The notes: generated by a model from the sequence alone, not told the origin. 64,000 nucleotides of DNA from Paenibacillus jilunlii (GCF_900102965.1 NZ_FNGM01000003.1:419100-483099), one strand, 5' to 3'. Counted from the stretch's first letter, positions 36,067 through 46,521 are shown. Program-made: numbers and translations.

Positions 36067-37682
36067 TTGCTGATGCTAACCGCTTCTAGGCGCACGCTGC
36101 CGTTAGGCAGAACAACCAGGCCTTGAACGGACGAACGGGAACCGATCAAGATATCAGGATAGTACAGCGGAATGTACGGTACTTCATCGGCCAGGGTCTG
36201 CAGCAGCTTGGAGTAGATCTCTGCACGGCCATCACCATCCGCTGTTTTTTGTCCTTCATGAAGGAGCTTGGTTACTTCATCGTTAGTATAGTGGGTCCAG
36301 TACGATTTGCTGAAGCCTTCAGGGTCCGTCTGGAAAGCAAGGATCGAGTTCGCTTCCGGAGAGTCGGCTTGGCCGCTGTTCAGCATTGCTGCGAAATCGT
36401 AAGCGAAGAATCGTTCACGGAAAGCGGCCAATTCAACCGATTCAATCTCAATCTTGATGCCAATATTCTGGCCCGCTGCCTGGATAATCTGCGCCTCTTG
36501 CGCTCTTGTGCTGTTGCCGGAAGCTACCAGCAATTTCGTGCTGAACCCGTCAGGGAAGGCAGATTTGGCAAGCTCTGCTTTGGCTTCATCCACATTGAAA
36601 TTCAGTGACTTGATCGTGTCATTAGCATTATATGGAATCGTTACCGGCAGCAAGGAATTTGCCGTCTTCGCATAACCAAAGGTAAGCGCCTTGGTCAACC
36701 CGTCACGATCCAGTGCCAGAGCCAGGGCACGGCGGACGTGGACATCCTTGAAATGCTCGTCCAGTGTATTGAAGAACAGCTGCTCCGTTACCCAGCTGCC
36801 ATTCGTCAGTACGGCAGTGTCAGTACCATTTTTGATTTCATTGGCATTTTGCAGCGCCAGGGATTCAATCGCGTTTACTTCGCCCGCTTTTAACTGGTTG
36901 ATGGCCTGGCTGTCGTCTTCGATCAGCTTGTACACAAGCTTGTCGATATACGGTTTGCCTTCCTGCCAATAGTTCGGATTCTTGGTAAACGTCAGATCGC
37001 CTGCCGGGTCCCAAGACTCCACAACGAAGGGTCCGGTACCTACCGGTTTTTTGAAAAACTCTGCTTCGGCCACTCCGCCGAAATTGTTCGGAAGAATGCC
37101 GTTGGAGAAGTTGGACAGCTCTGAGATAAACGGTGTGTATGGCTCTTTAAGCGTAATGACCAGCGTTTGCTTATCCTGCGCTTTGACGGTAGCAACCTTA
37201 GCTGATATCTCCAGCGGACCGCCCACCTTCAGATGACGATTCAGTGAAAATACTGCATCTTCAGCCGTTACATCTGTACCGTTCGAGAACTTCAACCCAT
37301 CGCGGAGTACGAACGTGTACGTCAAGCCGTCTTCACTGATGCTGTGTGACTTGGCAAGCCAGTCCACAATTTCGCCTTTGCTGTCAAAAGCAACCAGAGA
37401 CTCAAACACTTTATCAATCGCAAACGCGTTGTTCGACGTAATTTCATTATGCAGATCGAACGAGGTTACCGCCGCAGGCCGTCCATATACAAAAGTTCCT
37501 CCTGTTGCCGGTTCCGCCGCAGCGGCACTCTGAACCGGTGCCGGACTGGCACTTTCCTGGGCAGTATTCGCTGGATCAGCTTTGTTGCCCGACCCGGAGC
37601 ATCCTGCAAGCAATACTAAAAACAGGATTGCCAATGTCCCTAACCCCATCGGTTTTCTAAATACTTTTTTTGAATTTGACAC
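36063..37682 (-). CDS. Extracellular solute-binding lipoprotein, family 5 (peptide/opine/nickel)
   Basis: A 539-residue lipoprotein: a signal peptide with hydrophobic core and the lipobox LLAGC puts the acylated Cys at about residue 28, followed by a Ser/Ala-rich linker. The family-5 signature is present: LVAFDSKGEIVDWLAKSH and SFSLNRH-like VFSLNRHLK region, then PVGTGPFVVESWDP and ALALDRDGL. Translation starts at a GTG, 8 bases after GGAGTG. It is the first gene of the operon with dppBCDF-type genes and the two enzymes, so it selects the imported substrate. Confidence 0.92.
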   Translation of the reverse strand: MSNSKKVFRKPMGLGTLAILFLVLLAGCSGSGNKADPANTAQESASPAPVQSAAAAEPATGGTFVYGRPAAVTSFDLHNEITSNNAFAIDKVFESLVAFDSKGEIVDWLAKSHSISEDGLTYTFVLRDGLKFSNGTDVTAEDAVFSLNRHLKVGGPLEISAKVATVKAQDKQTLVITLKEPYTPFISELSNFSNGILPNNFGGVAEAEFFKKPVGTGPFVVESWDPAGDLTFTKNPNYWQEGKPYIDKLVYKLIEDDSQAINQLKAGEVNAIESLALQNANEIKNGTDTAVLTNGSWVTEQLFFNTLDEHFKDVHVRRALALALDRDGLTKALTFGYAKTANSLLPVTIPYNANDTIKSLNFNVDEAKAELAKSAFPDGFSTKLLVASGNSTRAQEAQIIQAAGQNIGIKIEIESVELAAFRERFFAYDFAAMLNSGQADSPEANSILAFQTDPEGFSKSYWTHYTNDEVTKLLHEGQKTADGDGRAEIYSKLLQTLADEVPYIPLYYPDILIGSRSSVQGLVVLPNGSVRLEAVSISK

Positions 37683-37822
37683 GTAGGACCCACTCCTTCA
37701 TATAAATCATATGTGTTTAGTATGGATTGAATTATGGATTACTCGACCTTATCTGTCAAACAAAAAATCATATCCAGACTCATTGTTGTTCTAATTTATC
37801 CAGTACAGGAAATGAATTCGCT

Positions 37823-38683
37823 TCAATTCTGTTTTTCCGCAGTCAGCTTCCCTTCTTCTATATTTTCCAGCAAGGAAGGTTCTCCCAAAAGCAGGGAAAT
37901 TTCATGCAGCACACCATGCTGATTATTGCTCACCGTATGATAATTGACTATAGCCTTGACTTCGGGCGAAGCGTTCTCCATCGCGTAACTGTATTTGCAC
38001 AGCTTCAGCATCTCAATATCATTGCTGCTGTCTCCAAACGCTGCACATTCATCCGGCCGGACACCATAGCGCTTCAGCAGGCGTTCAAGCCCCGAGGCCT
38101 TATGGCAGCCAGGGATGATCAGATCAATACACTGGTGTCCACTGGTCACCGGGTCTACGACTCCCTTCAATTCTTCCATCAACAGGGGCAGATATTTATC
38201 AACCCCGCCAGCAGCCAAGTCAGGAGTAATTAAGGAAAATTTGAAAATCTGGTCTTTGACCTGCCCAAATGTGCTTACCTTCTCCAGCCTCGGATAATAA
38301 CGGCACATGAGCTCATAGAATTCATTGCTGGCGCTCTCGAGAACATACGCTCCATTCACTCCGCACATGACGGCAGAAATCTCCTCATATTGACCCAGCT
38401 TCTCCACGATTAGCTTCACCTGATCCGGTGCAATCTCACCGGTAAACAATACTTCGGTCCCATCGATGACATAGGCGCCGTTCTCCGCAACATATGCGAG
38501 CTCATCCTGGATATCTTCAAAAATCGTTTTCAGCTTATAGTACTGGTTCCCGCTCGCCACCACAAAATGGACACCTTTAGCCTTCATTACTGCATATAGC
38601 TGTTTGAACCATTTCTGATGGTAGTTCTTTTTATCGTCTAAAAATGTACCGTCCATATCGACTGCAATTAACTTGATGTTCAT
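37823..38683 (-). CDS. HAD-family phosphatase (Cof type)
   Basis: A 286-residue Cof/YbjI-type sugar phosphatase-like hydrolase. Motif I DMDGTFLDD holds the nucleophile Asp, motif II is in VASGNQYY, motif III Lys near CHKASGL and motif IV GDSSNDIEML. GGGGAGAA precedes the ATG. It is transcribed in the same direction as the transporter operon but ends about 140 bases upstream of it. The substrate is unknown. Confidence 0.88.
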   Translation of the reverse strand: MNIKLIAVDMDGTFLDDKKNYHQKWFKQLYAVMKAKGVHFVVASGNQYYKLKTIFEDIQDELAYVAENGAYVIDGTEVLFTGEIAPDQVKLIVEKLGQYEEISAVMCGVNGAYVLESASNEFYELMCRYYPRLEKVSTFGQVKDQIFKFSLITPDLAAGGVDKYLPLLMEELKGVVDPVTSGHQCIDLIIPGCHKASGLERLLKRYGVRPDECAAFGDSSNDIEMLKLCKYSYAMENASPEVKAIVNYHTVSNNQHGVLHEISLLLGEPSLLENIEEGKLTAEKQN

Positions 38684-38827
38684 CGTAAGTTCTCCCCATA
38701 TCTATTTATATTGTCTCCCCTTTACTGTAAATTGTGAAATGCATTTCATGTCAAGCGGGGGCCAGTTACCATCACAAAAAAGCGAGCCGCCCAAATTCAG
38801 TGAGCCTCCCGCGTATTATCATTTATC

Positions 38828-39259
38828 CTATAGATTCGCATTTACCTTGAGCAGCAATTTCATTAGCGTCTCCGCTTCCTCAGCCGTAAGGCCATCGGTG
38901 ATGCTTTTTTCCACTTCTGCAAAAATCTCATTGAACTCTTCCACCAGAACCGCTGCTTTGTCCAACAGGTATATTTTTTTCTGCCGTTCGTTTTCTTTCG
39001 GGATCACGCGTTTGATATACCCTTTTTTCTCCAGGCCTTGAAGCATGCTGGTGATGCTGGCTTCCTTGCGGTTGAAATGCTCCGCCAGATCTTTTTGAAT
39101 CAGGCCCTTGTCCTCATGCTCTGCAATGTAGCCGATCATTTGTCCCTGCTGTGCATTAAGACCCAGTTCAGCTAATCTGTCATCAGCGTCTTTTTTCTTT
39201 TTCAGCCCGATTTCCCGGATCAGATCTGAAAATGGCGTGTTCGACATTCGTTTAGTCAT
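38828..39259 (-). CDS. MarR-family transcription regulator
   Basis: A 143-residue MarR winged helix. The recognition region reads KDLAEHFNRKEASITSMLQG and the wing KKGYIKRVIPKENERQKKI. AAAGGAG lies 7 bases before the ATG. A perfect 12-bp palindrome lies 28 bases upstream, probably its own operator. The divergently placed gene is the M4 protease, a possible target. Confidence 0.88.
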   Translation of the reverse strand: MTKRMSNTPFSDLIREIGLKKKKDADDRLAELGLNAQQGQMIGYIAEHEDKGLIQKDLAEHFNRKEASITSMLQGLEKKGYIKRVIPKENERQKKIYLLDKAAVLVEEFNEIFAEVEKSITDGLTAEEAETLMKLLLKVNANL

Positions 39260-39286
39260 ACAGCTGCTCCTTTACTAAAAATAAAG

Positions 39287-39298
39287 TTAGATATCTAA
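39287..39298. promoter_or_regulatory. MarR-type operator palindrome
   Basis: TTAGATATCTAA is a perfect 12-bp palindrome 28 bases upstream of the MarR gene start. Confidence 0.5.
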
Positions 39299-39392
39299 TT
39301 ATATGAGAATCATACACTTCATCAATCTAACAGTCAACTTCGTATTTACTAATGATTCCATAAATATTATTTTTTGAATTTATTTTATTAAT

Positions 39393-39408
39393 TGTGATTT
39401 TAATCACA
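39393..39408. promoter_or_regulatory. Perfect TGTGA-N6-TCACA site (Crp/Fnr type)
   Basis: TGTGA-TTTTAA-TCACA matches the palindrome used by Bacillus Fnr and by Crp. It lies about 235 bases upstream of the protease start and about 135 bases from the MarR start. Confidence 0.6.
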
Positions 39409-39625
39409 GTTGATGAGAAACTCTGTAAATATAATGTAAATACTATAATTACATTTTTTGCTATATCTACAAAATTTTTTGGTAGATTAAGAATGTAGCT
39501 ATAAGTCTCACGAAAAACGAAAGGGGTTGTGTCCGCTCTTCTACTTTACATCACAGATCGCAGCTTGAGTAGGCCAGATAAAAAATGTCTGCAGGAACTC
39601 GGCAAGGTTAAAACCAACTTTTTAG

Positions 39626-41248
<1,623 letters not shown>

Positions 41249-41256
41249 ACGCTAAA

Positions 41257-41302
41257 AGAACAGGCCAAATGATCAGAAATGATCACTGGCCTGTTTTATT
41301 TT
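41257..41302. terminator. Terminator between the M4 protease and TetR genes
   Basis: AACAGGCCA/TGGCCTGTT with inner TGATC/GATCA stem, followed by a T-rich run; it serves the protease gene and possibly the convergent TetR gene. Confidence 0.88.
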
Positions 41303-41303
41303 T

Positions 41304-41882
41304 TTAAATACTGAAGCTTTTCCAGCAGGAATCCAGCAGCCCCCGGATGGCTGCTTCGTCCATCGTCAGATCATGGTTCAGCGAGGCTTTGACGGTATAT
41401 ACGATAGATCCGTAATGCATTTGTACCATGAATTTAGGCTCCATAGCCCGGAACAGCTTCGCTTCGATGGCTTCCTGGTATACTTTTTCCAGCGAAAGAC
41501 ACCAGCCTTCCTTATACGCCGTTTTTTTCACTTCATCATAGATATAAGGTGAAAAGGAATATTGCTCAATGAACTGAAAGCCGTGCGGGTACTTCAGAGA
41601 TACCCGGATCAGATTCTCCCAGGCCCGCTCCAGCCGCGTACGAATCGGCTCATCTGTGAAAAAACCCTCCAGCACCACCTGGCCGTTGAAGCTGACGATG
41701 CCTTTGTACAGCTCATTGATAATGGCTTCCTTGCTCTCAAAGTAATGATAAATGCTACCCGTTGAGATCCCGGATTTCTTGGCAATCAAAGACATGGATG
41801 TAGCCTGGAGCTCCTTCTCGATAATCAGCGCCAGCGTAGTTTCAAGTACCGCTTTCTGTACCTTGTTGTACTTATCGAACAA
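41304..41882 (-). CDS. TetR-family transcription regulator
   Basis: A 192-residue TetR protein: the HTH reads ATSMSLIAKKSGISTGSIYHYF, the usual N-terminal signature. The start is TTG, 8 bases after AGGAGG, in the AGGAGGTAAGCCTT leader. It lies 90 bases from the SDR gene. AGAAC-N4-CATTCT-like sites occur upstream of both genes, so it probably represses itself and the SDR gene. Confidence 0.88.
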   Translation of the reverse strand: MFDKYNKVQKAVLETTLALIIEKELQATSMSLIAKKSGISTGSIYHYFESKEAIINELYKGIVSFNGQVVLEGFFTDEPIRTRLERAWENLIRVSLKYPHGFQFIEQYSFSPYIYDEVKKTAYKEGWCLSLEKVYQEAIEAKLFRAMEPKFMVQMHYGSIVYTVKASLNHDLTMDEAAIRGLLDSCWKSFSI

Positions 41883-41923
41883 AAGGCTTACCTCCTAATT
41901 ATAAGATGAACGTCTCGTTAGAC

Positions 41924-41937
41924 AGAACATTCATTCT
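41924..41937. promoter_or_regulatory. TetR-operator-like site near the TetR gene
   Basis: AGAACATTCATTCT resembles the two palindromes upstream of the SDR gene, with two base differences from AGAACGATCATTCT. Confidence 0.45.
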
Positions 41938-41971
41938 AATTTAAGGCATGACCTTCCCCTTGTCAAGCAGT

Positions 41972-42793
41972 TTACTTGTAACCCTGCGCGATAGCCTCCA
42001 GATATTGCTCGATGGGTACCGAATTCCGCATTGCGAGCAGACGATTTCCGTCTTCCCCAATGACAGTACGGAACCTGCTGCTCTCTCCTGTCGCCAGCGC
42101 TGCTATCGCATCAACAATGGTCTGCGGATCATCGAGACGGCTGCTGTCTGCATGCTGCATCATTCCTGAAACTTTGCCGATCATTTCATCGTAGACGTCC
42201 ACATTTGGGTCCCTGTTCCATACCATATTATTCTGGAAGTTGTTGCCGGTCGACCCGCCCTGTTCAATCAGCCGGAGTTCAATATTCTGGGGCTTCAGCT
42301 CATAATACAGCCCTTCAATCAAACCTTCCAGCGCAAATTTGGACATGTTATATAATGACCCCAGCGGTACTGCTGTAGTCACACCCATGAACGAGCTGAT
42401 ATTAATGAACATCCCTCCGCCGTTTGCTCTGAAATGGGGAACAAACTTGCGGATGATGTTAATCGGACCCCGCGTATTTACAGCAAACTGCCAGTCGATA
42501 TCCTTTTCTTCAGCAAGCTCCAGCGGCCCGTAGGTACCCATTCCCGCATTGTTGACCACCACATCAATCCGGCCGAAAGCGGCGATCGCCTGATCTGCAG
42601 CCGATTGAACCTGATCCACCTTCGTTACATCCAGCTTGAACAGCTTCACATTCTCATACTGCTGAAGCTCCTTTTTCTGTTCCGGTGTACGCATTGTCGC
42701 AGCTACATTCCAACCCAGCCTGGCAAAATGTATTGCAGTCAGCCGTCCCAATCCGGTGCTTGTTCCAGTAATAAAAATTGTCTTATTAGCCAT
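41972..42793 (-). CDS. Short-chain dehydrogenase/reductase
   Basis: A 273-residue classical SDR. The cofactor motif is TGTSTGLG near residue 9, the NNAG motif is near residue 84, the catalytic Ser is in FINISSFMG and the catalytic Tyr/Lys in LYNMSKFALEG. The start at 42793 has GAGGAGG 8 bases upstream. It is probably controlled by the adjacent TetR protein. The substrate is unknown. Confidence 0.88.
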   Translation of the reverse strand: MANKTIFITGTSTGLGRLTAIHFARLGWNVAATMRTPEQKKELQQYENVKLFKLDVTKVDQVQSAADQAIAAFGRIDVVVNNAGMGTYGPLELAEEKDIDWQFAVNTRGPINIIRKFVPHFRANGGGMFINISSFMGVTTAVPLGSLYNMSKFALEGLIEGLYYELKPQNIELRLIEQGGSTGNNFQNNMVWNRDPNVDVYDEMIGKVSGMMQHADSSRLDDPQTIVDAIAALATGESSRFRTVIGEDGNRLLAMRNSVPIEQYLEAIAQGYK

Positions 42794-42820
42794 TATAACA
42801 TCCTCCTCAATCATTAGATC

Positions 42821-42832
42821 GAATGATCATTC
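42821..42832. promoter_or_regulatory. Operator palindrome upstream of the SDR gene (site 1)
   Basis: GAATGATCATTC is a perfect 12-bp palindrome, 28 bases before the SDR start. Confidence 0.5.
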
Positions 42833-42862
42833 TAAATTAGTGCAAAAAAAATATCGCTCACT

Positions 42863-42876
42863 AGAACGATCATTCT
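42863..42876. promoter_or_regulatory. Operator palindrome upstream of the SDR gene (site 2)
   Basis: AGAACGATCATTCT is a near-palindrome centred 43 bases from site 1, about four helical turns, which suits cooperative binding. Confidence 0.5.
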
Positions 42877-42950
42877 ATCCCATTATGCCCATTCCGGGGA
42901 TTTCTGTCAAGCAGTCTTCGGCAGCCAGACTAAAAGCAGCCTCTTTATGA

Positions 42951-43301
42951 TCAAAATGCCATCTGCACCGATCCATCCGCATAGATATCAACCCGCTGGG
43001 TGCAGAGCAGCATGCCAAGCCCGTTGGCTGTGCCTTTTTCTCTCAAATCTTTTTGCCGGCGCTCCCAGAACTCCCTGTCATGAATAATATCATAGAGATA
43101 GTATTTCTCAGAATTGGCTGCATCCATTTCTTCAACGAAGATAAAATTGTCTCCAAACAGACTTCGGAACCAGGAAGCAGCCTCTTCCCGGGAGGTAAAC
43201 GCAGGCAGGTCTTCCGCAAAACGCTCCTGTAAATATCTCTGTTTCAGTCTGCCAATCCTAACGTAATATTCTTCAAGCGTTTCCGGAGTAATCATATCCA
43301 A
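42951..43301 (-). CDS. Hypothetical protein, 116 residues
   Basis: I do not recognise the family. The sequence is soluble with mixed helix and strand character, including VEEMDAANSEKYYLYDIIHD and GLGMLLCTQRVDIYADGSVQ. It lies alone between the SDR region and the L7/L12-like gene. An AGGGGG-type site upstream supports translation. Confidence 0.65.
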   Translation of the reverse strand: MDMITPETLEEYYVRIGRLKQRYLQERFAEDLPAFTSREEAASWFRSLFGDNFIFVEEMDAANSEKYYLYDIIHDREFWERRQKDLREKGTANGLGMLLCTQRVDIYADGSVQMAF

Positions 43302-43433
43302 GCCCCCTCTGGTTCATCCAAAACTTTTGAACAAAATATCACGTTTGCAACCGGAGGGATATGACATTCTTCATTAAAGAGAGTATTGATAAGCTATACA
43401 GGATCGGGTATGTTAATAGAAAAGAGGGAGGGT

Positions 43434-43781
43434 ATGTCCTTGGAAAACACAGATTGGATCTCCATCACCGCACTGGTTCTTGCTATGCTGTTATTGCTCA
43501 GGGTATTTAGCCTCAATAGACGCATCAAAGATTTGGAGTCACAGCTTGAGCGGATCGACAGCCGTTCAGTAATGGGCGGAGGGATAATAACACCGGGGAT
43601 AGATGCTCCGACACCCCAGTATATACAGAACATGGAGGTTGCACCCGATCTGGAGCGCAGGCTGCACCTGCTGCTGGCCGAAGGCAAGAAAATTCAGGCC
43701 ATTAAGGTACTGCGTGAAGCACGGGATTTATCCCTGAAGGATGCCAAGAATTATGTGGATCGTATGGAACAAGGCAGATGA
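43434..43781 (+). CDS. Membrane-anchored L7/L12 C-terminal-domain-like protein
   Basis: About 115 residues. One N-terminal membrane segment (WISITALVLAMLLLLRVF) is followed by a short coiled region (RIKDLESQLERID), a Gly/Pro linker and a C-terminal stretch matching the L7/L12 C-terminal fold (GKKIQAIKVLREARDLSLKD, then AKNYVDRM). The start is uncertain: ATG 43434 follows AGGGAGGG closely, and a TTG at 43440 is also possible. The role is unknown; the ribosomal-like domain may bind another factor at the membrane. Confidence 0.7.
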   Translation: MSLENTDWISITALVLAMLLLLRVFSLNRRIKDLESQLERIDSRSVMGGGIITPGIDAPTPQYIQNMEVAPDLERRLHLLLAEGKKIQAIKVLREARDLSLKDAKNYVDRMEQGR

Positions 43782-43867
43782 ACCTTTTTATGATTCCAGG
43801 TAGTTTTTACGTCTGCTTACTGCAGAATTCAACTCTACTATAAATAAGCTTAAGACCCTTTCCTTGG

Positions 43868-43908
43868 GTACAAAAAAAACCACACCCTATGCTGAGTATG
43901 GTTTGTAC
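43868..43908 (-). terminator. Terminator of the GntR/ABC operon
   Basis: AACCATAC pairing with GTGTGGTT around a short loop, followed leftward by eight Ts; it follows the ABC permease stop by about 70 bases. Confidence 0.7.
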
Positions 43909-43978
43909 TAAAATATGCTTCTGGATAAATACTACTTCATTCGTGATCAGGATTCAGTTTGGATACTATTAATCCAAG

Positions 43979-44617
43979 TTAAATATCTTTCTTAACAAAA
44001 ACCCGTAGCGAGATTAGATAAGAGCAGTAAATAAAGAATAGATAGGCCATACCGCCGATAGCCCACAATAGGATATTGTCTGTGGTTGCCGAGTTTATCC
44101 AGTCAAACAGTCCGGGAAATTTTTTGTTTACACTGGGAATTGCTGGGTAGCCTATCATGACCAGCATCATGAAGATCATATTTACAATTTGCATCCCTTT
44201 TTGTCCCAGCCAGTAATATAGCGGAAAATAAAACGAAGCAAGAAGCGGGAAGCACGCGATGACGAGCAATAATTCTCTCCAGGCAATCGGTTCAATGGTT
44301 CGCCCTGTTGCAACCCCGGCCAGATAAATAAGCAGCGTACAGGTCAGACTGATAGCAGCATACGGCAGCAGACTCAAATATTTGGCCAGCACGAGTTGAT
44401 GACGCGGTAGCGGAAGACTGACAAGGAAGCGCTGGTTATTATGCTGCACATCCAGGGAGCAGGCGTTCATCAGCATCAGCATGGATGGGAACAGTGCAGA
44501 CACTATGTAAGATTCCAGATTAGAATAACCTATGACCATGTAAAAGAGAAGAAGAAGCAAAAGATATTTGCGTGTCAGGATAAAGTCCTTGCGGATCAGG
44601 TAGAACGAGCTATACAT
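43979..44617 (-). CDS. ABC-2 type transporter permease
   Basis: A 212-residue membrane protein with six predicted helices, for example LLLLLFYMVIGYSNL and GGMAYLFFIYCSYLISL. The N terminus is RKDFILTRKYLL-like, typical of ABC-2 permeases. The start at 44617 has AAAGGA 10 bases upstream and the gene overlaps the ATPase. The substrate is unknown; Ytr-type systems in Bacillus respond to cell-wall antibiotics. Confidence 0.8.
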   Translation of the reverse strand: MYSSFYLIRKDFILTRKYLLLLLLFYMVIGYSNLESYIVSALFPSMLMLMNACSLDVQHNNQRFLVSLPLPRHQLVLAKYLSLLPYAAISLTCTLLIYLAGVATGRTIEPIAWRELLLVIACFPLLASFYFPLYYWLGQKGMQIVNMIFMMLVMIGYPAIPSVNKKFPGLFDWINSATTDNILLWAIGGMAYLFFIYCSYLISLRVFVKKDI

Positions 44618-45479
44618 GAGCTTCACTTCCTTTTACCGTAAAATACATAATCTCCTCCAGCGTAGGCATCTCGCAAATGGCGGTATCCTTGAAATAGCGC
44701 TCCCCTTCCACCCTGTTGCCGATCAGCCCTTCAAAACCCACACCAGTCTCCCGGATGCCGATGAACATGTGCCGGACGTCCCGGTCGAGCAGTTCCCTTC
44801 CGCCTTTAACCAGCAGGTACTTCTCTGTGAGCGTCTCCCTCATCTCGTTAAAGACAAGCCGCCCCTCATTAATAAATACAATATAATCTGCAATCCGGTC
44901 CAGATCCGAGGTGTTATGTGTGGAGAACACAATCGACTTCTTCTCATCCTGGATGTGCTCACTGAGCAGCTCCAGCAGCTCCCTGCGGAAAATCGGGTCC
45001 AGCCCTGAAGTGGGCTCATCCATAATCAGCAGATCCGCTCCATGTGACAGGGCAACCGCAAGCGAGAACTTGATTTTCATTCCTTTGGACAGATCCTTGA
45101 TCTTCTTGCCGGGCGGAAGCTTGAATTTCTCCTGGTACTTCAGGTAAGTCTTCTCATCCCAGCGTGTATAAAATGGGGCGATGACCCGTTTCATATCTTT
45201 GACCGTGAGGTGCTCGTAATAGATATTTTCATCTGAAACATAGCCTATCCGATCCTTGTTCGCCGCCTGCTGCTGCAGATGGTTCTTCCCGAACAGCTGA
45301 ATGTCACCCTGGTCCGGATAGACCATGCCCATAATCATTTTGATCAGGCTGGTTTTGCCCGCCCCATTCGGGCCGATCAGTCCCGTAATATACCCCTCCT
45401 TGATACCTAGCGAAATATCGCGCAGTGCAAAACGGTCATAGCTTTTGCTTAAGCCCTGCAGCTTAATGACGTCGCTCAT
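44610..45479 (-). CDS. ABC transporter ATPase (YtrB-like)
   Basis: A 289-residue ATPase. Walker A GPNGAGKTS, the ABC signature in LSKGMKIKFSLAVAL, Walker B LLIMDEPTSGLD and H-loop STHNTSDLD are intact, and a C-terminal ~70 residues follow. It overlaps the GntR gene start region and precedes the permease, giving a three-gene unit. Confidence 0.88.
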   Translation of the reverse strand: MSDVIKLQGLSKSYDRFALRDISLGIKEGYITGLIGPNGAGKTSLIKMIMGMVYPDQGDIQLFGKNHLQQQAANKDRIGYVSDENIYYEHLTVKDMKRVIAPFYTRWDEKTYLKYQEKFKLPPGKKIKDLSKGMKIKFSLAVALSHGADLLIMDEPTSGLDPIFRRELLELLSEHIQDEKKSIVFSTHNTSDLDRIADYIVFINEGRLVFNEMRETLTEKYLLVKGGRELLDRDVRHMFIGIRETGVGFEGLIGNRVEGERYFKDTAICEMPTLEEIMYFTVKGSEAHV

Positions 45480-45856
45480 TCTTTTTCCTCCTCATAGAGC
45501 AGTTTAAGCATTTCCGCAAGCTCGGTATATTCCATTCCCAAAAGCCTGCTCTCGTCGATAATCTCTTTCAGCTTCCCCTCCATAATCCGCAGCCGTTGTT
45601 CCCGGATGAATTCCTGATCTGCCCCGGATACGAACGATCCCTTGCCGACGACAGAGTTAATGAGGCCTTCCCGTTCGAGCTCCTCATACGCACGTTTGGT
45701 GGTGATGACGCTGATTTGCAGATCTTTGGCCAGCTGGCGGATGGAAGGCAACGGTGTTCCGGAGACCAGTTCACCCTGGAGAATCAGTTGGCGGACCTGT
45801 CCTGCTATCTGCGCATAGATCGGCTCGCCGGAAGTACTAGAGATCAAAATATTCAT
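45476..45856 (-). CDS. YtrA-subfamily GntR regulator
   Basis: A 126-residue GntR protein: winged helix IYAQIAGQVRQLILQGELVS, LPSIRQLAKDLQISVITTKR and a short C-terminal helical tail, the YtrA type. It overlaps the ATPase gene by 4 bases. A GTGTA-N5-TACAC palindrome 46 bases upstream is probably its operator. Confidence 0.9.
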   Translation of the reverse strand: MNILISSTSGEPIYAQIAGQVRQLILQGELVSGTPLPSIRQLAKDLQISVITTKRAYEELEREGLINSVVGKGSFVSGADQEFIREQRLRIMEGKLKEIIDESRLLGMEYTELAEMLKLLYEEEKE

Positions 45857-45901
45857 GTTGCGGCATCAGCACCTTCTGTACTTACTGTATTTAATGTATA
45901 T

Positions 45902-45916
45902 GTGTAATATATACAC
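45902..45916. promoter_or_regulatory. GntR/YtrA-type operator
   Basis: GTGTA-ATATA-TACAC has perfect 5-bp arms and lies 46 bases upstream of the GntR gene start, as for YtrA-type autoregulators. Confidence 0.55.
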
Positions 45917-45982
45917 TATTCATTTGCTTGTCAAGATTTCCACTGCCATCAGAAATAAAGGATTAGACTGACCTTAGAAATT

Positions 45983-46034
45983 AAAACAGCGACAGCAAAG
46001 GACGAGAAAATAAGGTCCCAGACTGTCGCTGTTT
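45983..46034 (-). terminator. Terminator after the 62-residue ORF
   Basis: A 12-bp stem AAACAGCGACAG/CTGTCGCTGTTT with T-rich flanks follows the leftward small gene directly. Confidence 0.75.
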
Positions 46035-46222
46035 CATTGAACGAATGTTCTCCGTAGCGTAATCATCATTGATTTAACCATACCATAATGAACTAAATCT
46101 TCGTACATACCGGACTCTAAGATTTGTTTAGGCAAATTGTCTTCTGGCTTCATCCCAATTTTCTGCATAACCTTGTAAGCCTCAAAACCAAATTTAACTA
46201 TCTTTTGTGCTGCTTCAGTCAC
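46034..46222 (-). CDS. Small hypothetical protein, 62 residues
   Basis: A GTG start with GGGGG 9 bases upstream and a terminator directly after the stop support a real small gene. The product is helical and amphipathic (AAQKIVKFGFEAYKVMQKIG). I do not recognise it; it may be a fragment of a larger gene. Confidence 0.5.
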   Translation of the reverse strand: MTEAAQKIVKFGFEAYKVMQKIGMKPEDNLPKQILESGMYEDLVHYGMVKSMMITLRRTFVQ

Positions 46223-46521
46223 ATAACCTTACCCCCAAAAAGGACGGCCTAGCCAATAGCCTAGCTCAGCTTGATTTACACTTTTTCAAACACGTAAGCT
46301 TACGCACCCAATAAGCATTACTTGTTCGTTAGGAGCATCAATAATTTATTTTACACTTGGTTTACTGAAATAATTCTACCCTTCAATTTAATGCAAAATA
46401 AACGCAGCTACCGGGATTACAAGCTGTTCCTCGTTTCATTGAACTGTGTAGTGTTCTCGTGCAAAAAGGTAGATGGCCTAATATATCTTCTCTCGTATTA
46501 TAGGTTGAACCACTTTTGAAA
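46223..46521. other. Intergenic AT-rich stretch
   Basis: No supported gene. A plus-strand frame is open for 65 codons at 46322 but lacks a ribosome-binding site and looks non-coding. It may be a decayed gene. Confidence 0.35.

Noticed and set aside
46322-46519. 65-codon plus-strand ORF
   Set aside because: AT-rich, no ribosome-binding site and no recognisable domain.
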